64,000 nucleotides of DNA from [Leptolyngbya] sp. PCC 7376 (GTDB lineage: Bacteria > Cyanobacteriota > Cyanobacteriia > Cyanobacteriales > MRBY01), in the NCBI RefSeq assembly GCF_000316605.1, contig NC_019683.1, positions 2,898,036 to 2,962,035 of the forward strand. The letters run 5' to 3'. Numbering within the stretch: the first letter of the stretch is position 1; every line of letters begins with the position of its first letter. The translations under genes and the position numbers were made by a program. Of the stretch, positions 51,245 through 59,711 are shown piece after piece. Below the pieces are notes generated by a model. That model saw nothing but the letters and a program-made list of their open reading frames with translations. It was not told the DNA's origin and did not search any database.

Positions 51245-53776
51245 TTAGAGAGAAACAGGAACAGCTTTTGCGTCCCAAATTTCTCGCACATACTCATCAA
51301 TTGTGCGGTCAGAAGAGAATTTCCCAACTCGTGCCGCATTTAGAATTGACATTCTTGTCCACTTATCCTGATCCTTATAAGCTGCAGAAACCTTTTCTTG
51401 GCATTGGATATAAGAGCCAAAATCAGCCAATAGAACATACTGATCACTGTGTAGGAGAGAATCTACAATCGGCTTAAACATTTCAGTATCACCGTGGGAG
51501 AAATCACCCCGTGCAATGCGGTCAATAACTTCTTTCAGCTCATTATTGCTGTGGTAATAATGCATTGGATTATAGCCATTCGCCTTTAAGCTATAGACTT
51601 CATCCGCCGTCATACCGAAGAGGAAGAAGTTGTCTGCACCGACTTCTTCGCGAATTTCGATGTTTGCACCATCAAGCGTACCGATAGTGAGTGCACCATT
51701 CATCGCAAACTTCATGTTGCCTGTTCCAGACGCTTCCTTACCCGCAGTGGAGATCTGCTCAGATAAATTCGCTGCTGGATAGATCTTTTGACCAAGGGAG
51801 ACATTAAAGTTTTCGAGGAAGACAACCTTCAGGCGACTGCAACATTGCGGGTCATTGTTAACCACTTCTGCAACGGCATTGACTAACTTAATAATCAGTT
51901 TTGCCATAAAGTATCCAGGCGCTGCCTTACCGCCAAAAATCATGGTGCGGGGAACCATATCAACGCTTGGATTGGCTTTAATGCGGTTGTAGAGGGTGAT
52001 GATGTACAACACATCTAGTAACTGACGCTTATATTCGTGAATACGCTTCACTTGAATATCAAAGATGGAATCGGGGTTAACCTCAATGCCATTGTGCTGC
52101 TTTATATATTCAGCGAGTTTCACTTTGTTGGCATGTTTGATCGCTGCCCAGTCTTTACGGAACACAGGATCGTCAATAAATTCTTCGATCTTCTGCACCT
52201 GCTCCAAGTGGCTAATCCACTGATCCCCAATCTTGCTGGAGATTAATGTTGTGAGTTTTGGATTACATTGACGAATCCAACGACGGGGTGTGACACCGTT
52301 TGTTTTGTTAAAGAATTTCTCGGGCCAAATACTTGCAAAGCCTTTAAGAGTATCTGATTGGAGCAGTTGTGTATGTAGTGCTGCAACACCATTGATGGCA
52401 TGGCTACCCACACAGGCAAGGTTCGCCATCCGAATTGATTTTTGAGGGTACTCTTCGATAATTGAGAGTTCATTGATGAGTTCCTCAAGGTTATCGTTTC
52501 CGGCGTACCATGTTTTGAGATTCTCGATAAAGCGGAAATTGATCTCGTAGATAATCTCTAGGTGTCGAGGCAATAGATGCTCAAACATCTCGACGGGCCA
52601 GCGCTCTAATGCTTCGGGCAATAGGGTGTGGTTTGTGTAAGCGAGGGTCTTCTGGGTGATAAACCAAGCACGATCCCAAGGTACATTTTGCTCATCAACT
52701 AAGAGTCGCATCAACTCCGCAACGGCGATCGCCGGGTGGGTATCATTGAGCTGAATCGTATAGAAATCAAAGAAGTTATCTAAGGTCGGCTGCTTCTTGA
52801 GGTGAGAGCGAATCATGTCCTGCAATGACGCTGACACAAAGAAAAACTGCTGCTCTAGACGGAGCAGGCGACCTTGGGGCGTATTGTCATTGGGATAGAG
52901 AACCTTCGAAATATTCTCTGAAGAAATTTGACTGGCTACTGCACCGTCATAATCTCCAGCATTAAATGCTTCAAAATCAAAGCCTTCATCCTCTGCCGCA
53001 GAAGCACTCCAGAGGCGCAAAACGTTGACAGTATTGTTGTTGTAGCCAGGGACAGGGGTGTCGTAGGGCAGTGCTTTAACGCGACGCGCTGGTACCCAGA
53101 CAGTACAAGGATGACCTTTTTCGCTATGGTAAACCTCTGTGTGTCCACCAAAAGGGATTTCGAGAGCATCGTTCTGGCGACAAATTTCCCATGGGTTGCC
53201 ATTGCGGAGCCATTTATCGGGAACTTCTACCTGCCAACCGTTGCGGATATATTGATGAAAAATACCAAATTCATAGCGGATACCATAGCCGATCGCTGGC
53301 ACTTCTAGGCAGGCAAGGGAATCTAGAAAACAAGCGGCTAGACGACCCAAGCCACCATTTCCAAGGCCGGGATCAACTTCCTGTTCGAGAACTTCTTCTA
53401 GTTTGATGCCATCGTCATCGAGCATTTCGCCGATGGTTTCGTAAATACCGAGGCTAATCATGTTGTTGCCAAGGTAGCGCCCCATCAGAAACTCAGCGGA
53501 GAGATAACAAACCCTCTTCGCATTTTTCGTGAGGTAGGTTTCTTCTGTCTTTTTCCAACGCTGTAGTAGGCGATCGCGAACAACATTGGCTAATGCAATG
53601 TAATAGTCTCGTAATTTGGCATCAGCTTTGTCGGTGCCTGCTGAATAAAATAAATGTTCAAAAAATGCTCGGCGTAGGCTTTCTTTATCCATCCCTGTAC
53701 GCTCGCCGCTGGCTTGTAAACTCTCAATACTGAGAGTGCTGCTATTGATAGAGGAGGATGAGGGTTGAGTTTGCAC
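51245..53776 (-). CDS. glgP: Glycogen/alpha-glucan phosphorylase
   Basis: 843 aa, full length. Releases glucose 1-phosphate from glycogen with phosphate and pyridoxal phosphate. The PLP region GTGNMKFAMNGALTIGTLDG is at ~690, and GNGGLGRLAACFLDSLA and TNGVTPRRWI are present. GTG start, with AGGAG 12 bases upstream; an N-terminal Ser-rich extension precedes the conserved core. Single gene with terminator. Carbon storage turnover. Confidence 0.95.
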   Translation of the reverse strand: MQTQPSSSSINSSTLSIESLQASGERTGMDKESLRRAFFEHLFYSAGTDKADAKLRDYYIALANVVRDRLLQRWKKTEETYLTKNAKRVCYLSAEFLMGRYLGNNMISLGIYETIGEMLDDDGIKLEEVLEQEVDPGLGNGGLGRLAACFLDSLACLEVPAIGYGIRYEFGIFHQYIRNGWQVEVPDKWLRNGNPWEICRQNDALEIPFGGHTEVYHSEKGHPCTVWVPARRVKALPYDTPVPGYNNNTVNVLRLWSASAAEDEGFDFEAFNAGDYDGAVASQISSENISKVLYPNDNTPQGRLLRLEQQFFFVSASLQDMIRSHLKKQPTLDNFFDFYTIQLNDTHPAIAVAELMRLLVDEQNVPWDRAWFITQKTLAYTNHTLLPEALERWPVEMFEHLLPRHLEIIYEINFRFIENLKTWYAGNDNLEELINELSIIEEYPQKSIRMANLACVGSHAINGVAALHTQLLQSDTLKGFASIWPEKFFNKTNGVTPRRWIRQCNPKLTTLISSKIGDQWISHLEQVQKIEEFIDDPVFRKDWAAIKHANKVKLAEYIKQHNGIEVNPDSIFDIQVKRIHEYKRQLLDVLYIITLYNRIKANPSVDMVPRTMIFGGKAAPGYFMAKLIIKLVNAVAEVVNNDPQCCSRLKVVFLENFNVSLGQKIYPAANLSEQISTAGKEASGTGNMKFAMNGALTIGTLDGANIEIREEVGADNFFLFGMTADEVYSLKANGYNPMHYYHSNNELKEVIDRIARGDFSHGDTEMFKPIVDSLLHSDQYVLLADFGSYIQCQEKVSAAYKDQDKWTRMSILNAARVGKFSSDRTIDEYVREIWDAKAVPVSL

Positions 53777-54072
53777 GATAATTTATTACTCCTAACGTAA
53801 CTAACGGCGTTTGATAATGCTCAGACAAATTCCTTCGGGTTTGCTGAAGCGACAAGTATAGTTATTCAAGTACTGTTCAAATATCAGAAATAGTTGCAAT
53901 GTGAGGTTTCAAATTAATTGGTTTTATCCAAATTAATCACCGTCACAAATCTCATTTTGCTGTGTCTCCATTAATCCTGCAAAAGATGGGTTAATGGAAC
54001 ATGACATTGTCAAGACTAATGAGTTTCTGTGACGAAATATTCTGATTCTAAAGCTTTTTATAGTGGTCTACT

Positions 54073-54285
54073 TTAGTCTACTGCCCACCATCCTAGACCA
54101 GGACCAATGACGCGGACAGTGACCCATAGGGCAACCATCAGACCGATGCCAATCCAAGCTCCTTTTGTGGTGAGATTGTACGCATTTTCTGCTTGGCTTT
54201 TGGTTAGAGGGAACCAAGGGTAAAGGCGTTCTTCTTTGCCGTAGTTATCCCCCAGTTTCTTTTTGCGGCGTTTGGCTTCTCCCAT
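54073..54285 (-). CDS. DUF2839 family protein
   Basis: 70 aa. MGEAKRRKKKLGDNYGKEE head and a membrane helix ending VRVIGPGLGWW match DUF2839, a small one-helix cyanobacterial membrane protein of unknown function. ATG start. It is in the same direction as the upstream vWA gene (133 bp apart). Confidence 0.85.
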   Translation of the reverse strand: MGEAKRRKKKLGDNYGKEERLYPWFPLTKSQAENAYNLTTKGAWIGIGLMVALWVTVRVIGPGLGWWAVD

Positions 54286-54418
54286 GATTATCCCTTTGAT
54301 TCTACGAGAATAGGTGCGCGATTATTGTGAGACTGGCTCAATCGTGCCGATATGATATCAAAGTCTTTGAGAGGCGATCGCCGTCCCGAAGATAAAGTTA
54401 CAAACCCCCGTCAAACAC

Positions 54419-55042
54419 CTAATCAATCAAGGCATTTAAGAGAACTTCTGTTAAGGACATGTCATTCATCTGGTCGATGGTTACCGTGTCGACAATATCG
54501 AATTTTGCACCAGCTTGTTCGAGCTGATCATCAAGTGCTTTTAGGTAAGCTGTAGCCTTGCGATCGCCACCTACTTGAATGAGGGAAATCCCAATTTCCT
54601 CATCCCGATCAACCTTGTTAGCTGCATCAATGATCACCCGCATTACCGCCTTGCAATCGTCCGGCTCGCCATCAGTGATTACGAGAAAGGTCTCGCCGTT
54701 AGGCTTCGCTTCACCACTAGATTTCCGCGAAAAGTAATTGTCTAGCGCGTCCTGCAACACACCCGCAAGATCTGTTCGACCCATTGGATCATTCTCGGCA
54801 TAAACCTGCACTACTTTATCGGCAGTCACATTGTCATAACGACGGAAACGCCCGGAAAAGAGATAGACCGTAATCCCGTCTGGATCGATCTTTTCACAAG
54901 TGCGAGCAAGGGCTAATGTTGACTCCTGCGCTGCCTGCCAGCGTGTCTTGTTTTTGACGGGCAGATCACTGGTACACATACTGCCGCTTTTATCGATGAT
55001 TAGAGTATAATCTCGGTTTTCAACTAAAGATGCCTCTGCCAT
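54419..55042 (-). CDS. von Willebrand factor A domain protein
   Basis: About 207 aa, one vWA domain. MIDAS motif DKSGSM at the N-terminus, the Thr in GRTDLAG and the Asp in VITDGEPDD are all present, so metal binding is likely intact. Resembles TerY/YfbK-type vWA proteins that scaffold kinase or chelatase modules. ATG 55042 is used since GGAG lies seven bases upstream; the earlier ATG 55060 has no such site. No AAA+ or kinase partner is adjacent. Confidence 0.8.
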   Translation of the reverse strand: MAEASLVENRDYTLIIDKSGSMCTSDLPVKNKTRWQAAQESTLALARTCEKIDPDGITVYLFSGRFRRYDNVTADKVVQVYAENDPMGRTDLAGVLQDALDNYFSRKSSGEAKPNGETFLVITDGEPDDCKAVMRVIIDAANKVDRDEEIGISLIQVGGDRKATAYLKALDDQLEQAGAKFDIVDTVTIDQMNDMSLTEVLLNALID

Positions 55043-55286
55043 TGTCTGTCTCCACAGCATCTGAGTGTTTTTACGCTTTTCAGGATATCGAACTTAGTAA
55101 GAAAATGCCGCATTTTTCGACAACACCACAAAAAACTTTTTCATGATTTGACGATGGTTTGAAAAAGCTTATTTTTTTGTTAATTGATATTGCAGTTGTC
55201 CCAAATCATCGTCGTAAATCGTCTACAACCGAAACAACATCTGCACATTTTAATTGATATTTTTTTGAGAATCTAAAGAAAAAGTT

Positions 55287-55604
55287 ATGGATAATGAGAA
55301 TCAGAAGTACAGAATGATCTGCACGCTTACATTTGGGGATATCTATGGGCAAATTATTGTTTGGTTAATTGTAATTTTCTTAAGCCTAGCTTCAACTTTG
55401 GCATTATGGAGTGCAACACGTCAGGTTTATGCTCTTGCAACAGTTGCTCTAGTGGTTATTTTGTCTCTGCCATTTTTGCTCTTTGCCTTTGTGACAACGC
55501 TATTCAACCATATTGAATTTGTTCCCCTTGAGGCGACTGAAACATCAAAAACATCAAATAAACGACAAAAGCTTTCTAGTAAAACGGCTTCCTCTGCGAC
55601 TTAA
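55287..55604 (+). CDS. Conserved hypothetical membrane protein
   Basis: 105 aa. Two membrane helices (IIVWLIVIFLSLASTLALW and ALATVALVVILSLPFLLFAF), an N-terminal soluble head (ENQKYRMICTLTFGDIYGQ), and a Ser/Thr/Lys-rich tail. Unknown function; similar proteins seem familiar in cyanobacteria. ATG start, no operon partner. A terminator follows at 55713. Confidence 0.65.
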   Translation: MDNENQKYRMICTLTFGDIYGQIIVWLIVIFLSLASTLALWSATRQVYALATVALVVILSLPFLLFAFVTTLFNHIEFVPLEATETSKTSNKRQKLSSKTASSAT

Positions 55605-55967
55605 ATTAGTTTTGGCAGTAGCCGCGATTTTTGTGTATTTGGAAAACCATGATTTTTTCTGCTATGTGAATTGTTGAGTGACTTCCGAAAAGTTGAATTA
55701 TTCCAAATCTAGAAAAGGTGACTTGTATAGGTCGCCTTTTTTTGTGAACTTGACTACTCGGAAGACAAAACAAATTATTTAATCTTCTATCTCAATTGTT
55801 ATTTGTGTCTTGGGAGATGATTGTTTTGGTTGGCCTGAACGGAATTTATATTTAAGAAAAGTTGAGCTATTTTTGCGTTAACAAAATTTTTACATATGAA
55901 GTTCCGATGAAGAAAATATCTGATAATCAGAGAAAAAGACTGTTTTTATAAAGCTAAGATGAGCATA
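55605..55967. other. Intergenic with terminator, left flank of IS630
   Basis: About 363 bp. Terminator at 55713-55743; the rest is AT-rich with no coding frame. It ends at the left end of the IS630 element, which has a TA at 55966-55967. Confidence 0.5.
55713..55743 (+). terminator. Rho-independent terminator
   Basis: AAAAGGTGAC (55713-55722) and GTCGCCTTTT (55731-55740), a 10-bp stem with one G-T pair and an 8-base loop, followed by TTT. Lies 108 bp after the membrane protein gene stop. Confidence 0.8.
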
Positions 55968-56024
55968 TAGCAGGCAAGGAGTGGGTTAAGACAGAATAGG
56001 ATAGAAGCAATAAACATAGATGCC

Positions 56025-56384
56025 ATGCCTGCTCCCCATAGTCTTGATTTACGCCTAAAAGCTGTTGCCGCCTTCGATAAAGGTGAACGAAAAAGTGATA
56101 TCTGTCGCTTCTTTGGTATTAGCCGAAATACGCTAGACCTGTGGCTGAAACGACGAGAGAAAATCGGTTCAGTCGCTCCGAAGACAGATTACCGTCGAGG
56201 CCCTCAACCGAAGATTAATGATCTAGATGCTTTTCGTGCTTTTGCAGAGGAATATGGGCATCTAACCCAGAAGGAAATGGCGGAGAAATGGCCAGAGTCT
56301 ATTAGTGATGCATCCAGACGTGAAGCTCTACGGAAAATTGAATTTACTCGAAAAAAAGACCTATCGATATCAAGAGAGAGATAA
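56025..56384 (+). CDS. IS630 transposase, N-terminal part (orfA)
   Basis: 119 aa. DNA-binding helix-turn-helix region (SHDLRLKAVAAFDKGE-like, then ICRFFGISRNTLDLWLKRR). The ORF runs into EALRKIEFTRKK at an A7 run (56351-56357) and then leaves the family sequence (DLSISRER). The family continues as RKKKTY..., in the +1 frame, encoded by orfB. So the full transposase needs a net +1 shift (or loss of one A) here. Confidence 0.8.
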   Translation: MPAPHSLDLRLKAVAAFDKGERKSDICRFFGISRNTLDLWLKRREKIGSVAPKTDYRRGPQPKINDLDAFRAFAEEYGHLTQKEMAEKWPESISDASRREALRKIEFTRKKDLSISRER

Positions 56385-56895
56385 AGAATTAGAAAAAGCA
56401 TTTGTGGCACAACTGAAGCAGTATGTCCAAGAACGACTCGTATATATCGATGAAAGTGGATTTGATAATACCTTAGATTATGGGTATGGCTACTGCCATA
56501 AGTCAGAGAGGTTTATCGCAGAGAAGTTAGGTCATCGTACAGAACGAGTTAGCGTGATTGGAGGATGGCGAGAGGGAGAGCAGATAGCACCGATGGTATT
56601 TGAGGGCTATGCCAACAGCGCCTTAGTTTGCCAATGGGTAGAGGATTGCTTAGTGCCAGAGTTGATTCCGGGTCAAATTATTATTCTGGATAATGCCAGT
56701 GTTCATCCAAAGGAAAGAATACAAACATTGGTGGCGAAGGCAGGATGTGAAGTGATATTTTTGCCACCCTACTCACCACACCTGAACAAGATAGAGAAGT
56801 TTTGGGGGAGGTTAAAGAAGGAGGTAAGTAAGCTCATCAAGAAGACTGAGGATTTGTTCGATGCCATCAGAATAGCCTTCTGTTCTATGTCCTAA
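56305..56895 (+). CDS. IS630 transposase, C-terminal catalytic part (orfB)
   Basis: 196 aa as read from ATG 56305, but real homology begins near KKTYRYQERDKELEKAF at ~17. DDE catalytic residues: Asp in VYIDESGFDN, Asp in IILDNASVHP, and Glu in LNKIEKFWGRLKK. Overlaps orfA by 80 bp in the +1 frame. Whether the two parts are joined by slippage at the A7 run, or the element is a recent frameshift mutant, cannot be told from one copy. Confidence 0.8.
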   Translation: MMHPDVKLYGKLNLLEKKTYRYQERDKELEKAFVAQLKQYVQERLVYIDESGFDNTLDYGYGYCHKSERFIAEKLGHRTERVSVIGGWREGEQIAPMVFEGYANSALVCQWVEDCLVPELIPGQIIILDNASVHPKERIQTLVAKAGCEVIFLPPYSPHLNKIEKFWGRLKKEVSKLIKKTEDLFDAIRIAFCSMS

Positions 56896-57037
56896 CCTTC
56901 TCCTTCGCTGCTATATTTTAAAGATTTCGTGAAGCTTGCTTTTTTAAATTGAAGAACTCTATGTAATTGCCTATACAAGGAGTCACCTAAGTGCGATCTG
57001 AAAAATACATCTCCCTATTACATGGGTGTTTGTCGAT

Positions 57038-57664
57038 ATGAATAAGTTTGCCCTATCTGTCTCCGTTGCTGCGATCGCCTTCGTAGTTCTAGCTAAACCT
57101 GCTGATGAATTGTAAATTATTTACGACTTCAGAGGGCCGAATGCAGTGCTGCCTGTTGGTGTTTCAAAAGCTTTTACTGAAGGCGGTTTAACGGTCGACG
57201 TAAGTACTATCCCCACTAGTCGACTTGGACGAGATAACCGTGGCTTATTTGTTCAGAAACCTGGAATCTTTAATGACATCCCAAATCAAGTTGATGCTGC
57301 AGCTAACCCTAATGAATTCATTGATTTTGATTTTGGGAGTGAGCTTGTTCAATCAATTTCAGTCGTCTTTTCAAGGGTTGGATTCAATGATGATTTTAGT
57401 TTTTCCGTAGATGGGAATGTGATTTTGCCTGATACAGATATCCTTGGTGTTGGTAATAATCGAGTTTTCAGCTTTGATTCATCTGTTCCTTTAGGTAGTG
57501 TCTTGCGGTTTCGTGCATCTAATTTCAATGATGATTTTACGATCTCCAAATTAACTGTTTATGCCGTCCAACAAGTACCGACACCTGCGGCTGTATTGCC
57601 TGTAATTAGTGGTTTATTTGCTGCGGCTGGTCGTCGCAAAGATGAAGAATCTGAAGAGGCTTAA
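57038..57664 (+). pseudogene. PTPA-CTERM protein gene with in-frame stop
   Basis: An ATG at 57038 starts a signal peptide (MNKFALSVSVAAIAFVVLA) which after 25 codons meets TAA (57113-57115). The same frame resumes at once and stays open to 57664: a beta-rich domain (SISVVFSRVGFNDDFSF, SNFNDDFTISKLTVYA) and the sorting tail VPTPAAVLPVISGLFAAAGRRK, a PTPA-CTERM signal. So one nonsense codon separates the signal peptide from the body. The gene is bracketed by an IS630 on one side and an IS982 that starts in its stop codon region. Restart at a downstream GTG would lack an export signal. Confidence 0.8.
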
Positions 57665-57668
57665 ATAA

Positions 57669-58629
57669 CGTGAGTTCTGGATAAGGAAAGAAAAGGAGAA
57701 AGCCCATATCGTGGAAGTTGTAACGAATCCACGGCTTTCTCCCATGTCCAGTCTAGAGGCTCTGTTTTGCCATGTTGATGATTTCTGCCAAGTCTTTGAA
57801 CCCTTATGGCATCAAGCGTTACTCAGCTCTGGCAAAAAATACCGTCGCCGTCAGAGAAGCCTCAGTCTGAGTGAGGTGATGACTATTCTCATTGCTTTCC
57901 ATCAATCTTACTATCGAAATTTCAAGCATTTCTATCTCATCAAGGTGAAATGCGATTGGCAACAAGAGTTTCCTCTAGCTGTGAGCTATCAACGCTTTGT
58001 GACATGGATACCTTCGAGCTTGATTCCTCTCTGTACATATCTGCGACGATGCTTCGGACAATGCACTGGTATTAGCTTCATTGATGCCACCAGCATCAAG
58101 GTTTGCCATAATCGCCGTATCTCTCAACACCGTGTTTTTGAAGGTTGCGCGGCAAGGGGCAAGACTTCGGTGGGATGGTTCTTCGACTTCAAACTACACC
58201 TGGTCATCAATGAGCGAGGAGAATTACTCAACGTCCAAGTGACGCCCGGAAATACCGATGACCGCCAACCTATAGTGGAGTTATGGCAAGACTTATGGGG
58301 TAAAGTCTTTGCCGATAAAGGCTATGTCTCACAATCTTTAGCCCAGCATCTTCAAGAGGAACATGAGGTGACCCTAATGGCTAAACCTCGTCGAAATATG
58401 AAGCATCATTTGATGGTTTATCAAGATAAACTTTTTGCTCGTAAGCGGGCTTTGATTGAGACAGTTATTGACCAACTGAAGAACATCTCACAGATTGAAC
58501 ATTCCCGACATCGCAGTCCCACAAACTTTTGTGTGAACTTGCTGTGTGGGCTGATTGCTTACTGCCATCAACCCAAAAAACCTTCTTTACAGCTTGATTA
58601 GACCTATCATTCCTTATCCAGAACTCACG
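57669..58629 (+). mobile_element. IS982-family insertion sequence with 8-bp target duplication
   Basis: 961 bp. Ends are perfect inverted repeats CGTGAGTTCTGGATAAGGAA (left, 57669) and its complement (right, to 58629). The flanks TTAAATAA (57661-57668) and TTAAATAA (58630-58637) are identical 8-bp direct repeats, evidence of a recent clean transposition. The left copy of the target contains the TAA stop codon of the PTPA-CTERM pseudogene, so insertion hit just at the end of that gene. One intact transposase inside. Confidence 0.92.
57744..58601 (+). CDS. IS982 family transposase
   Basis: 285 aa. N-terminus MSSLEALFCHVDDFCQVFEP is typical; catalytic residues visible as Asp in FIDATSIKVCHNRR, Asp in VFADKGYVS and Glu in RALIETVIDQLKN. 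Appears intact. ATG 57744 is preferred over GTG 57711 because it matches family starts. HIP1 is absent, unlike the host genes. Confidence 0.9.
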   Translation: MSSLEALFCHVDDFCQVFEPLWHQALLSSGKKYRRRQRSLSLSEVMTILIAFHQSYYRNFKHFYLIKVKCDWQQEFPLAVSYQRFVTWIPSSLIPLCTYLRRCFGQCTGISFIDATSIKVCHNRRISQHRVFEGCAARGKTSVGWFFDFKLHLVINERGELLNVQVTPGNTDDRQPIVELWQDLWGKVFADKGYVSQSLAQHLQEEHEVTLMAKPRRNMKHHLMVYQDKLFARKRALIETVIDQLKNISQIEHSRHRSPTNFCVNLLCGLIAYCHQPKKPSLQLD

Positions 58630-58671
58630 TTAAATAAAAATTTTCAACGCTTAACTTAAGTGAATAACCTT

Positions 58672-58703
58672 AAAAACTCTCATCATTTAGATGGGAGTTT
58701 TTC
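58672..58703 (+). terminator. Rho-independent terminator (former end of PTPA-CTERM unit)
   Basis: AACTCTCATC (58675-58684) and GATGGGAGTT (58690-58699), stem with one G-T pair and a five-base loop, followed by TTTTTC. It was probably about 50 bp after the PTPA-CTERM stop before the IS982 insertion pushed it 1 kb away. Confidence 0.7.
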
Positions 58704-58744
58704 TTTGTTTGGATTTGGTGATAGCGGGGAACTGTTGATTGATC

Positions 58745-59680
58745 TTAGCTGAATAAGATAACCCAAATCGGTAGGGTAAAAGGGAGTAAACAGGTTCCTG
58801 TGGCAAGGGAGCAAACGCTTAATTCTTGGTCAAGCTGATAGGTTTCGCTGACGATGAGGGTAGCAAAGGCAGGCGGCATTGCCATAGGGAGTAGTAGGGC
58901 AAGACAAATATTGCGAGGCACATCAAATAGGGGAAGGAGCAACGCAAAGATGAGAGGGATAAGCAGCATTTTGATAGATAAGCTGCTACGAATTTGGGTG
59001 ATGTTGGCGTTGTTTTTGAGGTGACTGAGACGCATGCCAATGAGGGCGATCGCCAGAGCGATTACAGTCCACGCAATGTAATGTAGGGTTTGTTCGAGAA
59101 GATTCGGAAAAGCGATACCACGAAAAACCAAACCCAATATCAAACTCCAAATAGCGGGATTAATTGCTGCTTGGGTAAACATTTTGCCGATAATCTTGGC
59201 AACTGAGGTTTTCTCTTTTTCGCCATAGTAAGCGGCTACCATCACACCAATGCCATAGCCCCACAGTAAGCTGCCCAGCAAGTCATAAAATAACGCCCAG
59301 CCAAACATCGATTCTCCGGCGATCGCCAAACTGATGGGAAAGCCGAGATAGCCTGTGTTGCCGATGGTTGAGCTGAGTAAAAAACTACCTTGGGCTGGCT
59401 TATCGAGATCGTGGGGTGTATAGCGTAGCCAAAGCCATGCGCACCCTAGACATAAACCCATCGCAAGCCATGCAACAGCGGGTGCTAACCAGATAGAACC
59501 GCTCAAATCGATTTGTCGCACAAAGGCAAAAACACTGATCGGCACGCCAACCCAAAAGAGCCACTGACCAATCTTTTTGGCGATCGCCTCAGAAGAAAAT
59601 TTCCCGAAGATCCAGCCTGCGCCAATACCGAGTCCGAGTTTGCCGTAGATTGCCGCCAGTTGAATCAGAATAATGCTCAT
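58745..59680 (-). CDS. AEC family transporter
   Basis: 311 aa with about ten membrane helices, in the auxin efflux carrier fold. Family motifs: GFPISLAIAGE in the first half and AINPAIWSLILGLVF at the middle, then LLPMAMPPAFATLIVSE. Carriers of this type export or import small organic acids; the substrate is unknown. ATG start. It is 31 bp after recJ in the same direction, a probable operon with it. Confidence 0.8.
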   Translation of the reverse strand: MSIILIQLAAIYGKLGLGIGAGWIFGKFSSEAIAKKIGQWLFWVGVPISVFAFVRQIDLSGSIWLAPAVAWLAMGLCLGCAWLWLRYTPHDLDKPAQGSFLLSSTIGNTGYLGFPISLAIAGESMFGWALFYDLLGSLLWGYGIGVMVAAYYGEKEKTSVAKIIGKMFTQAAINPAIWSLILGLVFRGIAFPNLLEQTLHYIAWTVIALAIALIGMRLSHLKNNANITQIRSSLSIKMLLIPLIFALLLPLFDVPRNICLALLLPMAMPPAFATLIVSETYQLDQELSVCSLATGTCLLPFTLPIWVILFS

Positions 59681-59711
59681 TGAGATCTGAAAATTGGGTT
59701 TGCTACTGACG

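Larger units (their letters stand above)
55968..56913 (+). mobile_element. IS630-family insertion sequence
   Basis: 946 bp. Left end TAGCAGGCAAGGAGTGGGTT and right end TAGCAGCGAAGGAGAAGGTT (read inward) are terminal inverted repeats matching at most positions for about 25 bp. The element is flanked by TA dinucleotides (55966-55967 and 56914-56915), the target duplicated by IS630/Tc1-mariner elements. It carries two overlapping transposase ORFs. It sits about 120 bp before a PTPA-CTERM pseudogene. Confidence 0.85.

Noticed and set aside
52928-53308. Plus-strand ORF of 126 codons inside glgP
   Set aside because: Antisense shadow of a well conserved phosphorylase.
53890-53945. AAATTAAT repeats and TGTGA...TCACA in the glgP upstream region as a CRP site
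   Set aside because: The half sites are too far apart and the rest is generic AT-rich sequence.
55605-57037. Possible CRISPR or tRNA in the gene-poor IS region
   Set aside because: No regular repeats and no cloverleaf or CCA-like ends seen.
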